From: Thiothrix sp.
GTDB lineage: Bacteria > Pseudomonadota > Gammaproteobacteria > Thiotrichales > Thiotrichaceae
DNA length: 64,000 nt
Direction of reading: 5' to 3'
Assembly (NCBI RefSeq): GCF_028714775.1
Contig: NZ_JAQTLS010000010.1
Span: 1-64,000 of the forward strand
A program made the position numbers and the translations under genes. Within the stretch, counting starts at the first letter, position 1, and every line of letters begins with the position of its first letter. Below, in pieces: positions 8,457 to 16,638 of the stretch. A model generated the notes under the pieces. The model did not search any database. It worked only from the letters and a program-made list of their open reading frames with translations, and had not been told where the DNA came from.

Positions 8457-8998
8457 CAGTTTGTCACTCCCGGATCCAGTGAAAACAGCAGAGCCTGAAT
8501 CAACATGGTGACATCCTTGTGACTGCGTGCGTCGATCTCAAATATCGGCGATGGCAGGGAAAGTGATTCTAAGCACTGCCGATAGTCAGCCAAGCCCGGT
8601 TTGTGTTGCAAATCCATCCGGGTGACACCAACTACCATTTGTTGCTTTTCGATAAAATCACGGAATGCGTTGGTGTAAAAACGCATATCCTGAAAAGGGT
8701 CTTTACGGGTATTGTCCAACAGCAGGACGAGTCCTATCCCACCCTTGGTCAAAATATCCCACATGAAATCAAAGCGTTCTTGTCCCGGCGTGCCATATAA
8801 ATGCACCCGTTCCTTATCGCTCAAGCGGATCAGCCCATAGTCCATCGCCACCGTAGTTTGCGGCTTACGGCTTTTGGTCATGTCTGAGGCGTATTCGTCT
8901 GTGGTTATCGGCTTTATATCGCTGATAGCGGCAATGGCAGTGGTCTTGCCTGCACCAACAGGCCCAGTAAAAATGATTTTGCGGTTGATCATGCTCAT
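8456..8998 (-). CDS. Small Ras/Arf-like GTPase (COG2229/MglA-like)
   Basis: 180 aa. The P-loop is GPVGAGKTT (residues 12-20), a switch-like TTVAMDYG follows, and the G3 motif is GTPGQERF where the usual Asp is Gly. The G4 motif reads TRMD rather than NKxD, and G5-like DARSH is near the end. These features match the bacterial GTPases that partner with Roadblock proteins. MglA-type GTPases set the leading pole for gliding and pili in Myxococcus. Here it lies between a degenerate receiver protein and a Roadblock-like gene. Confidence 0.88.
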   Translation of the reverse strand: MSMINRKIIFTGPVGAGKTTAIAAISDIKPITTDEYASDMTKSRKPQTTVAMDYGLIRLSDKERVHLYGTPGQERFDFMWDILTKGGIGLVLLLDNTRKDPFQDMRFYTNAFRDFIEKQQMVVGVTRMDLQHKPGLADYRQCLESLSLPSPIFEIDARSHKDVTMLIQALLFSLDPGVTN

Positions 8999-9001
8999 AA
9001 A

Positions 9002-10396
9002 CTACTTTTTGCCTCCTCCCAGCAGACGCTTCAACAGACGCGCGAACAGCCCACGGCTTTCCTGTGGCTTCTCTTTTTCCCGGCTCTTGAGTTTAGTCTG
9101 ATCCAGTTCAAACAGATTAAGTGTGCTGGCTGCTGTGTAAAATGAAAACACGTAGCGCTGCGGTATATCTAGGGCTTTGGCAATCTCGAACAGAGTGCCC
9201 GGACGCTGGCTCCACAAGGCAGCAATACGCATAACTTGTGGAAACTGTTCAAGGCGTGTCATGTTCGGCCAGTGTTTCAAGGCAATCCGCTTATTGACAT
9301 CCACATTGCGGCTCAAACGCCCTTGTGCTGTCAACAGGCTAACCACCCAGATAAAGGCTTCGAGGTCAAGAATCCCCCCCGCATGGTCGCGGGCTTCTTC
9401 TTCCAATTGTAAAAGCTCGGTACTACTGGGTATATGTAGTGCAACTTGTCCTGTTTGCACAGGGTTATTGCATAGCATGGCAAATTCATCCGCACGGGTA
9501 TCGAGCGTACAGTAAGCTTGGCTCATGTCCGGCATCAGCAAGGCGTAACCACCACCCGGCAGCTTAAGTTGCACACTTTGGTTGGACTGTCGCGCCAGCC
9601 TGACGGCCTCCAACACATTGCTCAACAGGTAGTTTTCCGGCGTAAAGAAAATCGCATCCATGCGCCGATCGGAAGGGTCATCAATATCCTCGCGATCACC
9701 ACACAACTCACGCCAGCGCTGCTCAGCAACTTCGGGTGGAACCTCTGGTTCAACCGTGCGGGCCACTTCCTCCATGGAAATGTTGGCTTCTGCCGGGTCA
9801 AACACCTTTTCTACTTCTGCCGCTACTTCAGGGGCTACAGGTTTAGCTACCAGCGAGCTGTCGTCCTCATCATCCTCATCGGATAAATCAATGACCAGCG
9901 AGCGCAACTTACGGGCAGGTTTGGCGGAAACGCCAAATGGTTGCGGAAAAGATCCACCGCCAAATAATTGCTGCGGCGCTGATGACGACACCACCGGCTC
10001 TTCCCGTACAACTTCCCGCTTGGGTGGCGGTTCCGCTGCTACGGGCGCAGGTGCTGCCGCCGCTTCGGCTGCGCTAGCCAGCGCATACACACGCCCGACC
10101 GCCTCCGTCAACGCCTTGGAAGTCAGTGGCTTAGGAAGCCAGATGGTATTGGATAACTCCACGGGATGCACAGAAAGCACAATACCCGGCTTGTGGGTGT
10201 TGGACTGTTGCTCCCATTCATCCTTAGCGCCCACATGATCGTAATCAACGATCAATGCCTCCGCCTCCGGTATGGAAACCGTTTTAAATAAGCTACGGCC
10301 TGCACCAGCAAAGAAAAACTCTAGGATCGCCCGGTTATGCGGGCCAACACTCAGAAGTGCAACTTTCAGTGGGCCAGTTTTGGAATGTTTCAGCAT
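9002..10396 (-). CDS. Degenerate receiver-domain protein with acidic linker and C-terminal helical domain
   Basis: 464 aa. The N-terminal 110 residues have a receiver-like order (KVALLSVGPHNRAILEFFF, ALIVDYDHVG, IVLSVHPVEL, WLPKPLTSKALTEAV), ending in the Lys-Pro typical of receivers. The phospho-acceptor region is DYDH, so phosphorylation is unsure. A Pro/Glu/Ala linker with an acidic stretch (DLSDEDDEDD) follows. The C-terminal part (about 380-440) looks like a winged helix (TLFEIAKALDIPQRYVFSFY). It probably serves as a signalling scaffold for the adjacent GTPase. Confidence 0.7.
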   Translation of the reverse strand: MLKHSKTGPLKVALLSVGPHNRAILEFFFAGAGRSLFKTVSIPEAEALIVDYDHVGAKDEWEQQSNTHKPGIVLSVHPVELSNTIWLPKPLTSKALTEAVGRVYALASAAEAAAAPAPVAAEPPPKREVVREEPVVSSSAPQQLFGGGSFPQPFGVSAKPARKLRSLVIDLSDEDDEDDSSLVAKPVAPEVAAEVEKVFDPAEANISMEEVARTVEPEVPPEVAEQRWRELCGDREDIDDPSDRRMDAIFFTPENYLLSNVLEAVRLARQSNQSVQLKLPGGGYALLMPDMSQAYCTLDTRADEFAMLCNNPVQTGQVALHIPSSTELLQLEEEARDHAGGILDLEAFIWVVSLLTAQGRLSRNVDVNKRIALKHWPNMTRLEQFPQVMRIAALWSQRPGTLFEIAKALDIPQRYVFSFYTAASTLNLFELDQTKLKSREKEKPQESRGLFARLLKRLLGGGKK

Positions 10397-10420
10397 AGAT
10401 CCAGCCTGTTTATCGCTTTT

Positions 10421-11140
10421 CTACCAATTTTCGGATTCTTGCTGTTTCTCCTTCCATAAGGCGGAGATATTGCGCCCGGCGTCCTGTAAATGCATGATCA
10501 TGGCATCCAGCCTCTCCCTGTCGCGTGTGTATTGGTAAATATTCACAAGTTCTTGTTCCATGGCTTCATCTGCCCTGCCAGCAAACATTTCTGCTTCCAG
10601 CAATTCCCTCGCAGTATCAACTTGCCCATATTCAAGGCAGGCGATCACCTCTTCCATAACATCCGTATACTGTGCCGTTTCTTGGCTGCGCTCAACGTGC
10701 AGCAAGCTGGCAGCGGCAGCATCTTGCCCTGTCGCAAGCAACGAGCCTCTGCGCCACTGAGCCACCCCACTGAGTGAATCGCCACCGCCTTCCAGCCATT
10801 TCGTGAAAAACGCCCGGTCAGCATCGTCAAGGTCATCCTTGACAAGCTCCAGCAAACGACCACGCAACTGTTGACCCGAAGACCCCAAGGCAAGAAATAT
10901 GTCTTGCAGGCTCCCAGCCAAGCGGTCACGCAGAGGCTCAGCCTGCGCCAATAAAATGCGCTGGGTATGACCTCTTAAGTCGTGAGGGTAACGACGTATG
11001 TGATGTGACAGGAAACGCCAAGCGTTTACTGGTGAATAATCTTGTTGAACCCGCAGCCGTCTTTCTCCCTCAAGGCTAAAAGCCAGCGGCAGTTCTGGAG
11101 GAACTTGCGTGCTCCCCCCGCGTAGCAACTTTCCAAGCAT
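10421..11140 (-). CDS. Uncharacterised TPR-like helical protein
   Basis: 239 aa from MLGKLLRGG. It is mostly alpha-helical; the last 120 residues show TPR-like helix pairs (LSGVAQWRRGSLLATGQDAA, VIACLEYGQVDTARELLEAE), similar in style to FimV-type C-terminal repeats. There is no signal peptide. An upstream in-frame start at 11191 is possible, but that extension looks non-coding. Neither start has a strong ribosome-binding site. It heads the minus-strand run that includes the GTPase. Confidence 0.65.
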   Translation of the reverse strand: MLGKLLRGGSTQVPPELPLAFSLEGERRLRVQQDYSPVNAWRFLSHHIRRYPHDLRGHTQRILLAQAEPLRDRLAGSLQDIFLALGSSGQQLRGRLLELVKDDLDDADRAFFTKWLEGGGDSLSGVAQWRRGSLLATGQDAAAASLLHVERSQETAQYTDVMEEVIACLEYGQVDTARELLEAEMFAGRADEAMEQELVNIYQYTRDRERLDAMIMHLQDAGRNISALWKEKQQESENW

Positions 11141-11279
11141 AAGTTCGGAACCGTAAAAAGTACTTATCCTATATAGCCGAATTCTTCGCATGTAGCAGAA
11201 GTTTTTTTGATCATAGTCTATAAATTGGAGCAGAAAATCTTTTTCGGATAAAAGGTGTCACACCCTAGTTGCCTGATAC

Positions 11280-11288
11280 TGCTAGAAT
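11280..11288 (+). promoter_or_regulatory. Candidate extended -10 promoter
   Basis: TGCTAGAAT matches an extended -10 (TGn plus a TATAAT-like hexamer) 33 bases before the ATG at 11321. No good -35 is seen, as expected for the extended class. Confidence 0.4.
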
Positions 11289-11320
11289 GTTGGGTTATAA
11301 GGATGTGCAGGGAGTTGCCG

Positions 11321-11704
11321 ATGTTATACCTGATAACACAAATTGTACTAATTTTAATCATTGCCGTGCTCGCAGGGCTGTGGATAGGCTGGTGGACACG
11401 TGGAAAGTTACCCGATGCTAGCTTCCCAGCCTCCAAAGAGCTGCCCGACAACCCCTTTGAGTCACGCTTCCGCTTGGAACAGTGCCACCGGGACAATGCT
11501 GCCTTACGCCGTGACCTGAAAGAAGCCGAAGACCAAGTAGAAAAACTTCGGGCGCGGATGGAAAATACGGAAAGCACCGATGGCGACGTGCTGGAAAAAT
11601 TGGAAACCGCAGAGATACGGGTTCAGGCGCTGATGGAAGACCTGCAACTGCGTGATGACACGATTGCCGCGCTGGAACATGAACTTGAGTCCCTTCGCTC
11701 GTAA
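11321..11704 (+). CDS. Membrane-anchored coiled-coil protein
   Basis: 127 aa. One N-terminal membrane helix (about 4-25, ending GWWTRG) is followed by heptad-rich coiled coil with FRLEQCHRDNAALRRDL and AEIRVQALMEDLQLRDD. The ATG at 11321 has AGGGAG 6 bases upstream; a longer frame to 11255 does not. It resembles in layout the coiled-coil HhH gene at 3240 but lacks the C-terminal domain. It lies just upstream of a bactofilin gene on the same strand. Confidence 0.75.
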   Translation: MLYLITQIVLILIIAVLAGLWIGWWTRGKLPDASFPASKELPDNPFESRFRLEQCHRDNAALRRDLKEAEDQVEKLRARMENTESTDGDVLEKLETAEIRVQALMEDLQLRDDTIAALEHELESLRS

Positions 11705-11777
11705 GGAATGATGTTTTGCTGGAGTACTGCTACTATCGGCAAAACGCGCTCCTTTGAATTGACCTAGAAGGCATGAC

Positions 11778-12137
11778 ATGACCACCAGAAATTCTTCCTC
11801 TGCTTCCCTGCTTGAGCAGAACGTCGAGATCGTTGGCGACATCTCGTTTAATGGCAACCTGTACATCCAAGGCCGGGTTAATGGCAACATCGTTGCCCCT
11901 ATTGATTCGTCTGCTGCCCTTTACATCCAGAGCGGGAGCGAGGTCATCGGGGAACTCCGTGCCCCCACCGTGATTGTCGCAGGCAAAATTGCGGGTGATG
12001 TCTTTGCTTCCCGCCGCATTTCCTTGAAGGCAGGTGCGGAAGTTATCGGTAATATCCATTACGCAGAGTTACAGATCGACGAAGGTGCGAGTGTTAATGG
12101 CATTCTGACTTACCTCAATGGGTCGACCACGGGGTAG
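11778..12137 (+). CDS. Bactofilin
   Basis: 119 aa, single bactofilin (DUF583) domain. Repeated short strands with glycines every 5-6 residues form the beta-helix: VEIVGDISFNGNLYIQG, VNGNIVAPI, SGSEVIGELRA, VIVAGKIAGDVFA, ISLKAGAEVIGNI, QIDEGASVNG. Bactofilins self-assemble into membrane-associated filaments that organise cell shape, stalks or poles. It carries the short disordered N-terminus usual for the family. Its place next to the GTPase/FimV-type block suggests a spatial-organisation role. Confidence 0.93.
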   Translation: MTTRNSSSASLLEQNVEIVGDISFNGNLYIQGRVNGNIVAPIDSSAALYIQSGSEVIGELRAPTVIVAGKIAGDVFASRRISLKAGAEVIGNIHYAELQIDEGASVNGILTYLNGSTTG

Positions 12138-12256
12138 CACTCTGTATCTTGGTCAAGAGATGCCAAAAAACTTATACAAAAGGTTGAAAAGGATGCTAGC
12201 ATTACCAGCGTAGTGACCCTAGTCGGAAACCCGGCGGGATTGCTCGTGCAAATACA

Positions 12257-12279
12257 GTCTACAGTGTGGAATTGTAGAC
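12257..12279. promoter_or_regulatory. Inverted repeat upstream of the small lipoprotein gene
   Basis: Perfect 7-base arms GTCTACA and TGTAGAC are separated by 9 bases, about 80 bases before the lipoprotein start. This could be an operator. The left arm lies in a 12-mer (ATACAGTCTACA) that recurs at 44177-44188. Confidence 0.4.
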
Positions 12280-12357
12280 AGTTGCTCAGGCAGATGTCCA
12301 AAACGGATGCTGCTCACTGTTTATACATTTTATTAATGTTTTGTGGAGATTAAGAAA

Positions 12358-12573
12358 ATGACTCAATATCGTCTGCTGATTGCTGCACTGCTGGCTGCTT
12401 TCGCTCTGACTGCTTGTGGCGAAAAGAAAGAAGGCGCAGAAGCTCCTAAAGCTGAAGCTCCTGCTGCCGCTGCACCTGCCGCTCCTGCTGCACCTGCCCA
12501 ACAAGGCATGGGTGGCATGTCTGGTATGGAAGGTCAAGCTGCCCCTGCTGCTGCTCCTGCTGCACCAAAATAA
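12358..12573 (+). CDS. Small Ala/Pro-rich lipoprotein
   Basis: 71 aa. It has a lipoprotein signal with lipobox LTAC (Cys near residue 19), then GEKKEGAEAPKAEAP, a run of Ala-Pro repeats and a Gly/Met segment (GMGGMSGMEG). It has no enzymatic domain. The start is taken at 12358, with GGAGAT about 9 bases upstream. A strong terminator follows, so this is a monocistronic and probably abundant small lipoprotein of unknown role. Confidence 0.75.
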   Translation: MTQYRLLIAALLAAFALTACGEKKEGAEAPKAEAPAAAAPAAPAAPAQQGMGGMSGMEGQAAPAAAPAAPK

Positions 12574-12599
12574 TCAACCGGCCGTTGGCTGATTGATCG

Positions 12600-12630
12600 A
12601 AACAGGGCGGATTTCCGCCCTGTTTTGTTT
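12600..12630 (+). terminator. Rho-independent terminator after the lipoprotein gene
   Basis: An AACAGGGCGG arm pairs with CCGCCCTGTT around an ATTT loop and runs into a T-rich tail (TTTTGTTTTG). It lies about 27 bases after the stop. Confidence 0.9.
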
Positions 12631-12689
12631 TGTGGGTATCCTCCTCTCTGGCATAATCAGCCTATGTTCCCCAAGGCAAGCCACTACCC

Positions 12690-13007
12690 ATGAGTTTCTA
12701 CCAATACCACGTCTTTTTCTGCACCAACCAGCGCGAAAACGGGGAAGCCTGTTGCGCCAACTTTGATTCCCAAGCCATGCGTGACTACGCCAAACAGCGC
12801 ACCAAGGAACTGGGTTTACACAAAGACGGCAAATCCCGCATCAATTCCGCCAGTTGCCTGAACCGCTGCGCCGAAGGCCCGGTGGTAGTCGTTTACCCAG
12901 AAGCCATTTGGTACACGTGGGTGGACAAAGAAGACATCGACGAAATCATCGAAAGCCATCTGCAAAACGGCAACCCCGTCAAACGTTTGATGCTCGACCC
13001 ACAATGA
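12690..13007 (+). CDS. [2Fe-2S] thioredoxin-like ferredoxin
   Basis: 105 aa. The thioredoxin-like [2Fe-2S] ferredoxin fold shows [30 protein letters not shown] and [22 protein letters not shown]. The conserved cysteines (C11, the pair near 20-21 and the CLNRC pair) can ligate the cluster. These proteins carry single electrons in the cytoplasm; the partner is unknown. Its stop overlaps the ubiA start by 3 bases (ATGA), so the two are coupled. Confidence 0.88.
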   Translation: MSFYQYHVFFCTNQRENGEACCANFDSQAMRDYAKQRTKELGLHKDGKSRINSASCLNRCAEGPVVVVYPEAIWYTWVDKEDIDEIIESHLQNGNPVKRLMLDPQ

Positions 13008-13864
13008 GGGAAAAGCTGCATCATTACATCCGCTTGGTGCGGCTTGACCGGCCTATCGGCATTTATTTGTTACTCTGGCCTACGCTGTGGGCGCTGTGGA
13101 TTGCAGCACAAGGTGTACCGGATTTCGGTATCCTATTTGTGTTTGTTGCAGGTGTGGTGCTGATGCGCTCGGCAGGGTGTGCCATTAACGATTACGCTGA
13201 CCGTGATTTTGACCCACACGTACAACGCACCAAAACCCGCCCGTTAGCGGCTGGGTATATCACCTCACGGGAAGCTGTGGGCGTATTCGCCGTATTGGCC
13301 TTGCTGTCCTTCCTATTGGAACTGTACCTGAATACCCTGACCATCGCCCTGTCGCTGGTGGCGGTGCTGTTGGCAGTCACTTACCCGTTTATGAAACGCT
13401 TCCATCACTTGCCACAAGTGCATCTGGGCGCGGCATTTTCGTGGGCAATCCCGATGGCCTTCACTGCCGTCAGTGGGGAAATGCCGCCGTTGGTGGCGTG
13501 GCTGCTGTTTATTGCGGCAGTATTGTGGACGACCGCTTACGATACCCTCTATGCCATGTGTGACCGCGAAGATGACCTGAAAATCGGCATCAAGTCGACC
13601 GCCATCCTGTTTGGGCAGCATGACCGTTTGATCGTAGGCATTTTGCAGGTGGCGACCTTGCTATTACTGGCACTGGTTGGTGTCCTTGTCGGACGGGGTA
13701 TTTGGTACTGGCTGGGTTTATTGGTAGCCAGTGGTTTCGCTGTTTACCAGCAATGGTTGATCCGTAACCGTGAGCCTTTGCCAAGCCTGCGAGCGTTCCT
13801 CAACAACCACTGGCTGGGGATGGCAGTGTTTGTGGGCTTGGCAACCGACTATGCGCTGGCGTAA
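13004..13864 (+). CDS. ubiA: 4-hydroxybenzoate polyprenyltransferase
   Basis: 286 aa integral membrane prenyltransferase. Both Asp-rich motifs are present: [20 protein letters not shown], and [20 protein letters not shown]. It has eight to nine hydrophobic helices. UbiA attaches the polyprenyl chain to 4-hydroxybenzoate in ubiquinone synthesis at the inner membrane. The start at 13004 begins [19 protein letters not shown], as in other UbiA proteins. The chorismate lyase gene (ubiC) is not beside it. Confidence 0.93.
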   Translation: MREKLHHYIRLVRLDRPIGIYLLLWPTLWALWIAAQGVPDFGILFVFVAGVVLMRSAGCAINDYADRDFDPHVQRTKTRPLAAGYITSREAVGVFAVLALLSFLLELYLNTLTIALSLVAVLLAVTYPFMKRFHHLPQVHLGAAFSWAIPMAFTAVSGEMPPLVAWLLFIAAVLWTTAYDTLYAMCDREDDLKIGIKSTAILFGQHDRLIVGILQVATLLLLALVGVLVGRGIWYWLGLLVASGFAVYQQWLIRNREPLPSLRAFLNNHWLGMAVFVGLATDYALA

Positions 13865-13880
13865 GACGGTTACAAGTCCG

Positions 13881-13909
13881 TTCCTGCGCTGTCATATTTC
13901 CGTTACAAT
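13881..13909 (+). promoter_or_regulatory. Candidate fabA promoter
   Basis: TTCCTG and TACAAT are separated by 17 bases, ending 34 bases before the fabA ATG. The -35 is a weak match. Confidence 0.35.
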
Positions 13910-13943
13910 CCGTGCTTTATATTTTTTACCCTGAGCTTGCTTT

Positions 13944-14459
13944 ATGTCCAGACAATCCAGTTTTACCCGTGAAGAACTCCTGCAATGCGGTCGTGGCGAA
14001 ATGTTCGGCCCCGGTAATGCGCAATTGCCCACGCCAAACATGCTGATGATGGATCGCGTCCTCGAAATCAGCGCCGACGGCGGCACGCATGGCAAAGGCC
14101 ACATTTTGGCAGAACTGGACATCACCCCTGACCTGTGGTTCTTTGATTGCCACTTCCCCGGCGACCCGGTAATGCCCGGTTGCTTGGGTCTAGATGCTAT
14201 GTGGCAAATCATCGGTTTCTACCTTGCATGGCTGGGCAATCCGGGGCATGGGCGGGCACTCGGGGTTGGCGAAGTCAAATTCTTTGGGCAAGTACTGCCG
14301 AAAGCGAAAAAAGTTACCTACAAAGTCAACCTTACCCGCGTCATCACCCGCAAACTGGTGATGGGTATTGGTGACGCCAGCATGGAAGTGGATGGGCGCG
14401 AAATTTACACAGCCAAAGACCTGCGCGTTGGTCTGTTTACTTCTACGGAGAACTTCTGA
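13944..14459 (+). CDS. fabA: 3-hydroxydecanoyl-ACP dehydratase/isomerase
   Basis: 171 aa, the normal FabA length. The hot-dog fold active-site region reads [19 protein letters not shown], holding the catalytic His, followed by [12 protein letters not shown]. FabA dehydrates 3-hydroxydecanoyl-ACP and isomerises the trans-2 to the cis-3 product, the entry point to unsaturated fatty acids in gammaproteobacteria. The usual partner fabB is not adjacent here and must lie elsewhere. Confidence 0.95.
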   Translation: MSRQSSFTREELLQCGRGEMFGPGNAQLPTPNMLMMDRVLEISADGGTHGKGHILAELDITPDLWFFDCHFPGDPVMPGCLGLDAMWQIIGFYLAWLGNPGHGRALGVGEVKFFGQVLPKAKKVTYKVNLTRVITRKLVMGIGDASMEVDGREIYTAKDLRVGLFTSTENF

Positions 14460-14556
14460 TCCGCCTACACTCCTGAATAGGGAACATGAACTTCTTGCCC
14501 GCTGGTTGTCCAATCGGGCAGGAAGTTTACCGCCACACTTGATCAGGAGAAGTACC

Positions 14557-15249
14557 ATGAAAAAACAATTCGCAGCCTTGCTGCTGGGGCTATCAGCCTT
14601 GAGCGCTGCCCATGCCGAAGACAAACCCGTTTACGACCGCATTGCCTTCACCGTCAGTGCTGAAAAAGAAGTGCCCAATGATGTGCTGACCGCCGTCCTG
14701 TACGCCGAACAACAGGGGCAAGATACCGTGGCAATGGCGGATACAGTTAACCAAGCCATTACGTGGGCCATGGGGGTCGCCAAACAGGAAAGCGCCGTCG
14801 AAGCCCGCACGCTGGATTACACCACCAACCCGCTGTACACCGACGGGCGCGTGACCGGCTGGCAGGTACGCCAAAGCCTCCAACTCAAAAGCAAGGACAG
14901 CAAAACACTGAGCGGCCTGCTGGGCAAGTTGCAGGAAAAGCTGCGCATCGAAGGCATCAATTACAGCGTTTCGCCGGAAGTGCAAACCAGCACCGAAGAC
15001 GAACTGATCAGTATCGCACTCGCCAATTTCAAAAAACGCGCAGACCAAGTTAAGACCAATATGGGGCGCGGGGAATACCGGGTGGTGCGCTTGGATGTGC
15101 AAGCCGCCAATGACTTCCAACCGCCCATGATGCGCATGGCAGCAATGGATGCAGCCGCTGCCGCCGCACCCGCCCCACCATCACTGGAAGCGGGCAAACA
15201 AAAACTCAAGGTGAACGTGCAAGCCGAGATTGAACTTTCAATCAATTAG
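14557..15249 (+). CDS. SIMPL-domain (DUF541) periplasmic protein
   Basis: 230 aa. The signal peptide is MKKQFAALLLGLSALSAAHA, followed by a SIMPL/DUF541 domain with FTVSAEKEVPNDVLTAVLYA, LDYTTNPLYTDGRVTGW and a C-terminal LKVNVQAEIELSI strand. SIMPL proteins such as BP26/YggE are exported and often linked to oxidative stress; their chemistry is unknown. AGGAGA lies just before the ATG at 14557. Confidence 0.85.
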   Translation: MKKQFAALLLGLSALSAAHAEDKPVYDRIAFTVSAEKEVPNDVLTAVLYAEQQGQDTVAMADTVNQAITWAMGVAKQESAVEARTLDYTTNPLYTDGRVTGWQVRQSLQLKSKDSKTLSGLLGKLQEKLRIEGINYSVSPEVQTSTEDELISIALANFKKRADQVKTNMGRGEYRVVRLDVQAANDFQPPMMRMAAMDAAAAAAPAPPSLEAGKQKLKVNVQAEIELSIN

Positions 15250-15258
15250 CGGTATGAT
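15230..15258 (+). promoter_or_regulatory. Promoter of the L31 type B gene
   Basis: TTGAAC and TATGAT are separated by exactly 17 bases, ending 44 bases before the L31 start. The -35 overlaps the last codons of the SIMPL gene. It gives the L31 gene its own transcript. Confidence 0.6.
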
Positions 15259-15302
15259 GCCGCCCTTTTCGCACGTACCGAATAATTTGAGGATTTCACA
15301 AC

Positions 15303-15551
15303 ATGAAGCCCGGCATTCATCCCAATTACAGAGAAGTCGTCTTTCAAGATATGACTAGCGGCTTCGCGTTCCTGACCCGCTCTACCATCAACACCAAAGA
15401 AAATATCGCGTGGGAAGACGGTAAAGAATACCCACTGGTTAAGGTGGAAATTTCCAGCCAGTCACACCCGTTCTACACTGGTAAGCAAGCAGTTAACACG
15501 ACTGCGGGTCGCGTAGAAAAATTCAAAAACCGTTATGCGCGTGGCAAGTAA
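15303..15551 (+). CDS. rpmE2: 50S ribosomal protein L31 type B (zinc-free form)
   Basis: 82 aa. It begins [20 protein letters not shown] and ends in the type B tail [17 protein letters not shown]. It has no cysteines, so it lacks the zinc ribbon of type A L31. In many bacteria the cysteine-free paralogue replaces the zinc form when zinc is scarce and is controlled by Zur. Whether a type A copy exists in this genome cannot be seen here. It has its own promoter and terminator. Confidence 0.95.
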   Translation: MKPGIHPNYREVVFQDMTSGFAFLTRSTINTKENIAWEDGKEYPLVKVEISSQSHPFYTGKQAVNTTAGRVEKFKNRYARGK

Positions 15552-15584
15552 GCCCTAGCAGACTGTTTTGGAATCATGCATATT

Positions 15585-15613
15585 AAAGGCGTCCTTCATG
15601 GACGCCTTTTTTA
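15585..15613 (+). terminator. Rho-independent terminator after rpmE2
   Basis: A 10-bp stem (AAAGGCGTCC with GGACGCCTTT), TTCAT loop and a following T run. Confidence 0.9.
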
Positions 15614-15638
15614 TTTGTTCGCCAGAGGAGATATGGAA

Positions 15639-16622
15639 ATGCGCTATGCGGCGGTGTTGATAGGTATCGTATTGGCAATTCCGACCTTACTGGCGGGGTG
15701 CGCACCTAACCCGGTATCTGGGGAAAACCAGTTATCGCTCATGTCGGAATATGATGAAGTTGCTGCTGGGCAGCAAGCCGATCAAGAGGTGATGGCACAA
15801 AATACCGCGTACCGTGATGCCAGTTTGCAGGCGTATGTCAGCCGCATCGGGCAAATGATCGCAGCACAAAGCGACCGCCGTAACTTACCCTACCGTTTCA
15901 CGGTGTTGGATGATCCTGCGGTCAATGCCTTTGCTTTACCGGGTGGGTATATTTACGTTACCACCGGGCTGATGGCTTACTTAAATTCTGAAGCGGAACT
16001 CGCCGGAGTATTGGGGCATGAAATTGGGCACGTTTGCGCCCGCCATAACGTCAGCCAAGCCTCGTGGGGCGCAGTCGGCGATATTGCCACCAAAGTGCTG
16101 GGCGAGAAACTGGGGAACCCGGAACTGATCAGCACCCTGACTGAACTGACCTTACGCAAATACGGGCGTGACCAAGAATTACAGGCCGATGGGCTGGGGG
16201 CAGAATACCTTGCCCGCGCGGGTTACGACCCCGCTTACATGGTCAATGTGATTGCCACTTTGCAAGCTTACGAACAGTTTACCGGCGGCGCGAGCGACCC
16301 GTACCGCGACCTGTATTCCACCCACCCCAGCAACGACATGCGCTTACAACAACTGATTGCGCAAGCCCGCCAATACGGCCCTGGCAGCCGCGATCCGGGG
16401 CATGATGCCTATCTCCACCGATTGGAAGGCTTACGGATGCCGTTGGGCAATGGGCAAACGGTACAAATGCACTTGATCACTGCCCGCCCCGGCGAAAGCT
16501 TCGAGACACTGGCGCAATCCAGCCGTTTACGTAACAATGCTGCGATGCATTTACGCCTATTAAATGGCCTGTTCCCGAACGGTGAACCGCGCCCCGGCCA
16601 ATTGCTAAAAACAATCCAATAA
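15639..16622 (+). CDS. M48 family metalloprotease, lipoprotein
   Basis: 327 aa. The lipobox is LLAGC; the mature part begins APNPVSGENQLSLMSEYDE, typical of the M48B/LoiP-BepA group. The zinc site is HEIGH in LGHEIGHVCARHN, and the third ligand region is QELQADGLGAEYL. A C-terminal segment (ITARPGESFETLAQSS to NGEPRPGQLL) resembles a LysM-like cell-wall module. It is expected to be a periplasmic outer-membrane-linked quality-control protease. The ATG at 15639 has AGAGGAG 8 bases upstream; 15633 is too close. Confidence 0.88.
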   Translation: MRYAAVLIGIVLAIPTLLAGCAPNPVSGENQLSLMSEYDEVAAGQQADQEVMAQNTAYRDASLQAYVSRIGQMIAAQSDRRNLPYRFTVLDDPAVNAFALPGGYIYVTTGLMAYLNSEAELAGVLGHEIGHVCARHNVSQASWGAVGDIATKVLGEKLGNPELISTLTELTLRKYGRDQELQADGLGAEYLARAGYDPAYMVNVIATLQAYEQFTGGASDPYRDLYSTHPSNDMRLQQLIAQARQYGPGSRDPGHDAYLHRLEGLRMPLGNGQTVQMHLITARPGESFETLAQSSRLRNNAAMHLRLLNGLFPNGEPRPGQLLKTIQ

Positions 16623-16638
16623 TACCCAAGGAGAAGTC

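Noticed and set aside
12138-12357. Cyclic-di-GMP or other riboswitch before the small lipoprotein
   Set aside because: A GGAAACCCGGCGGG patch drew attention, but no full consensus or pairing pattern was found.
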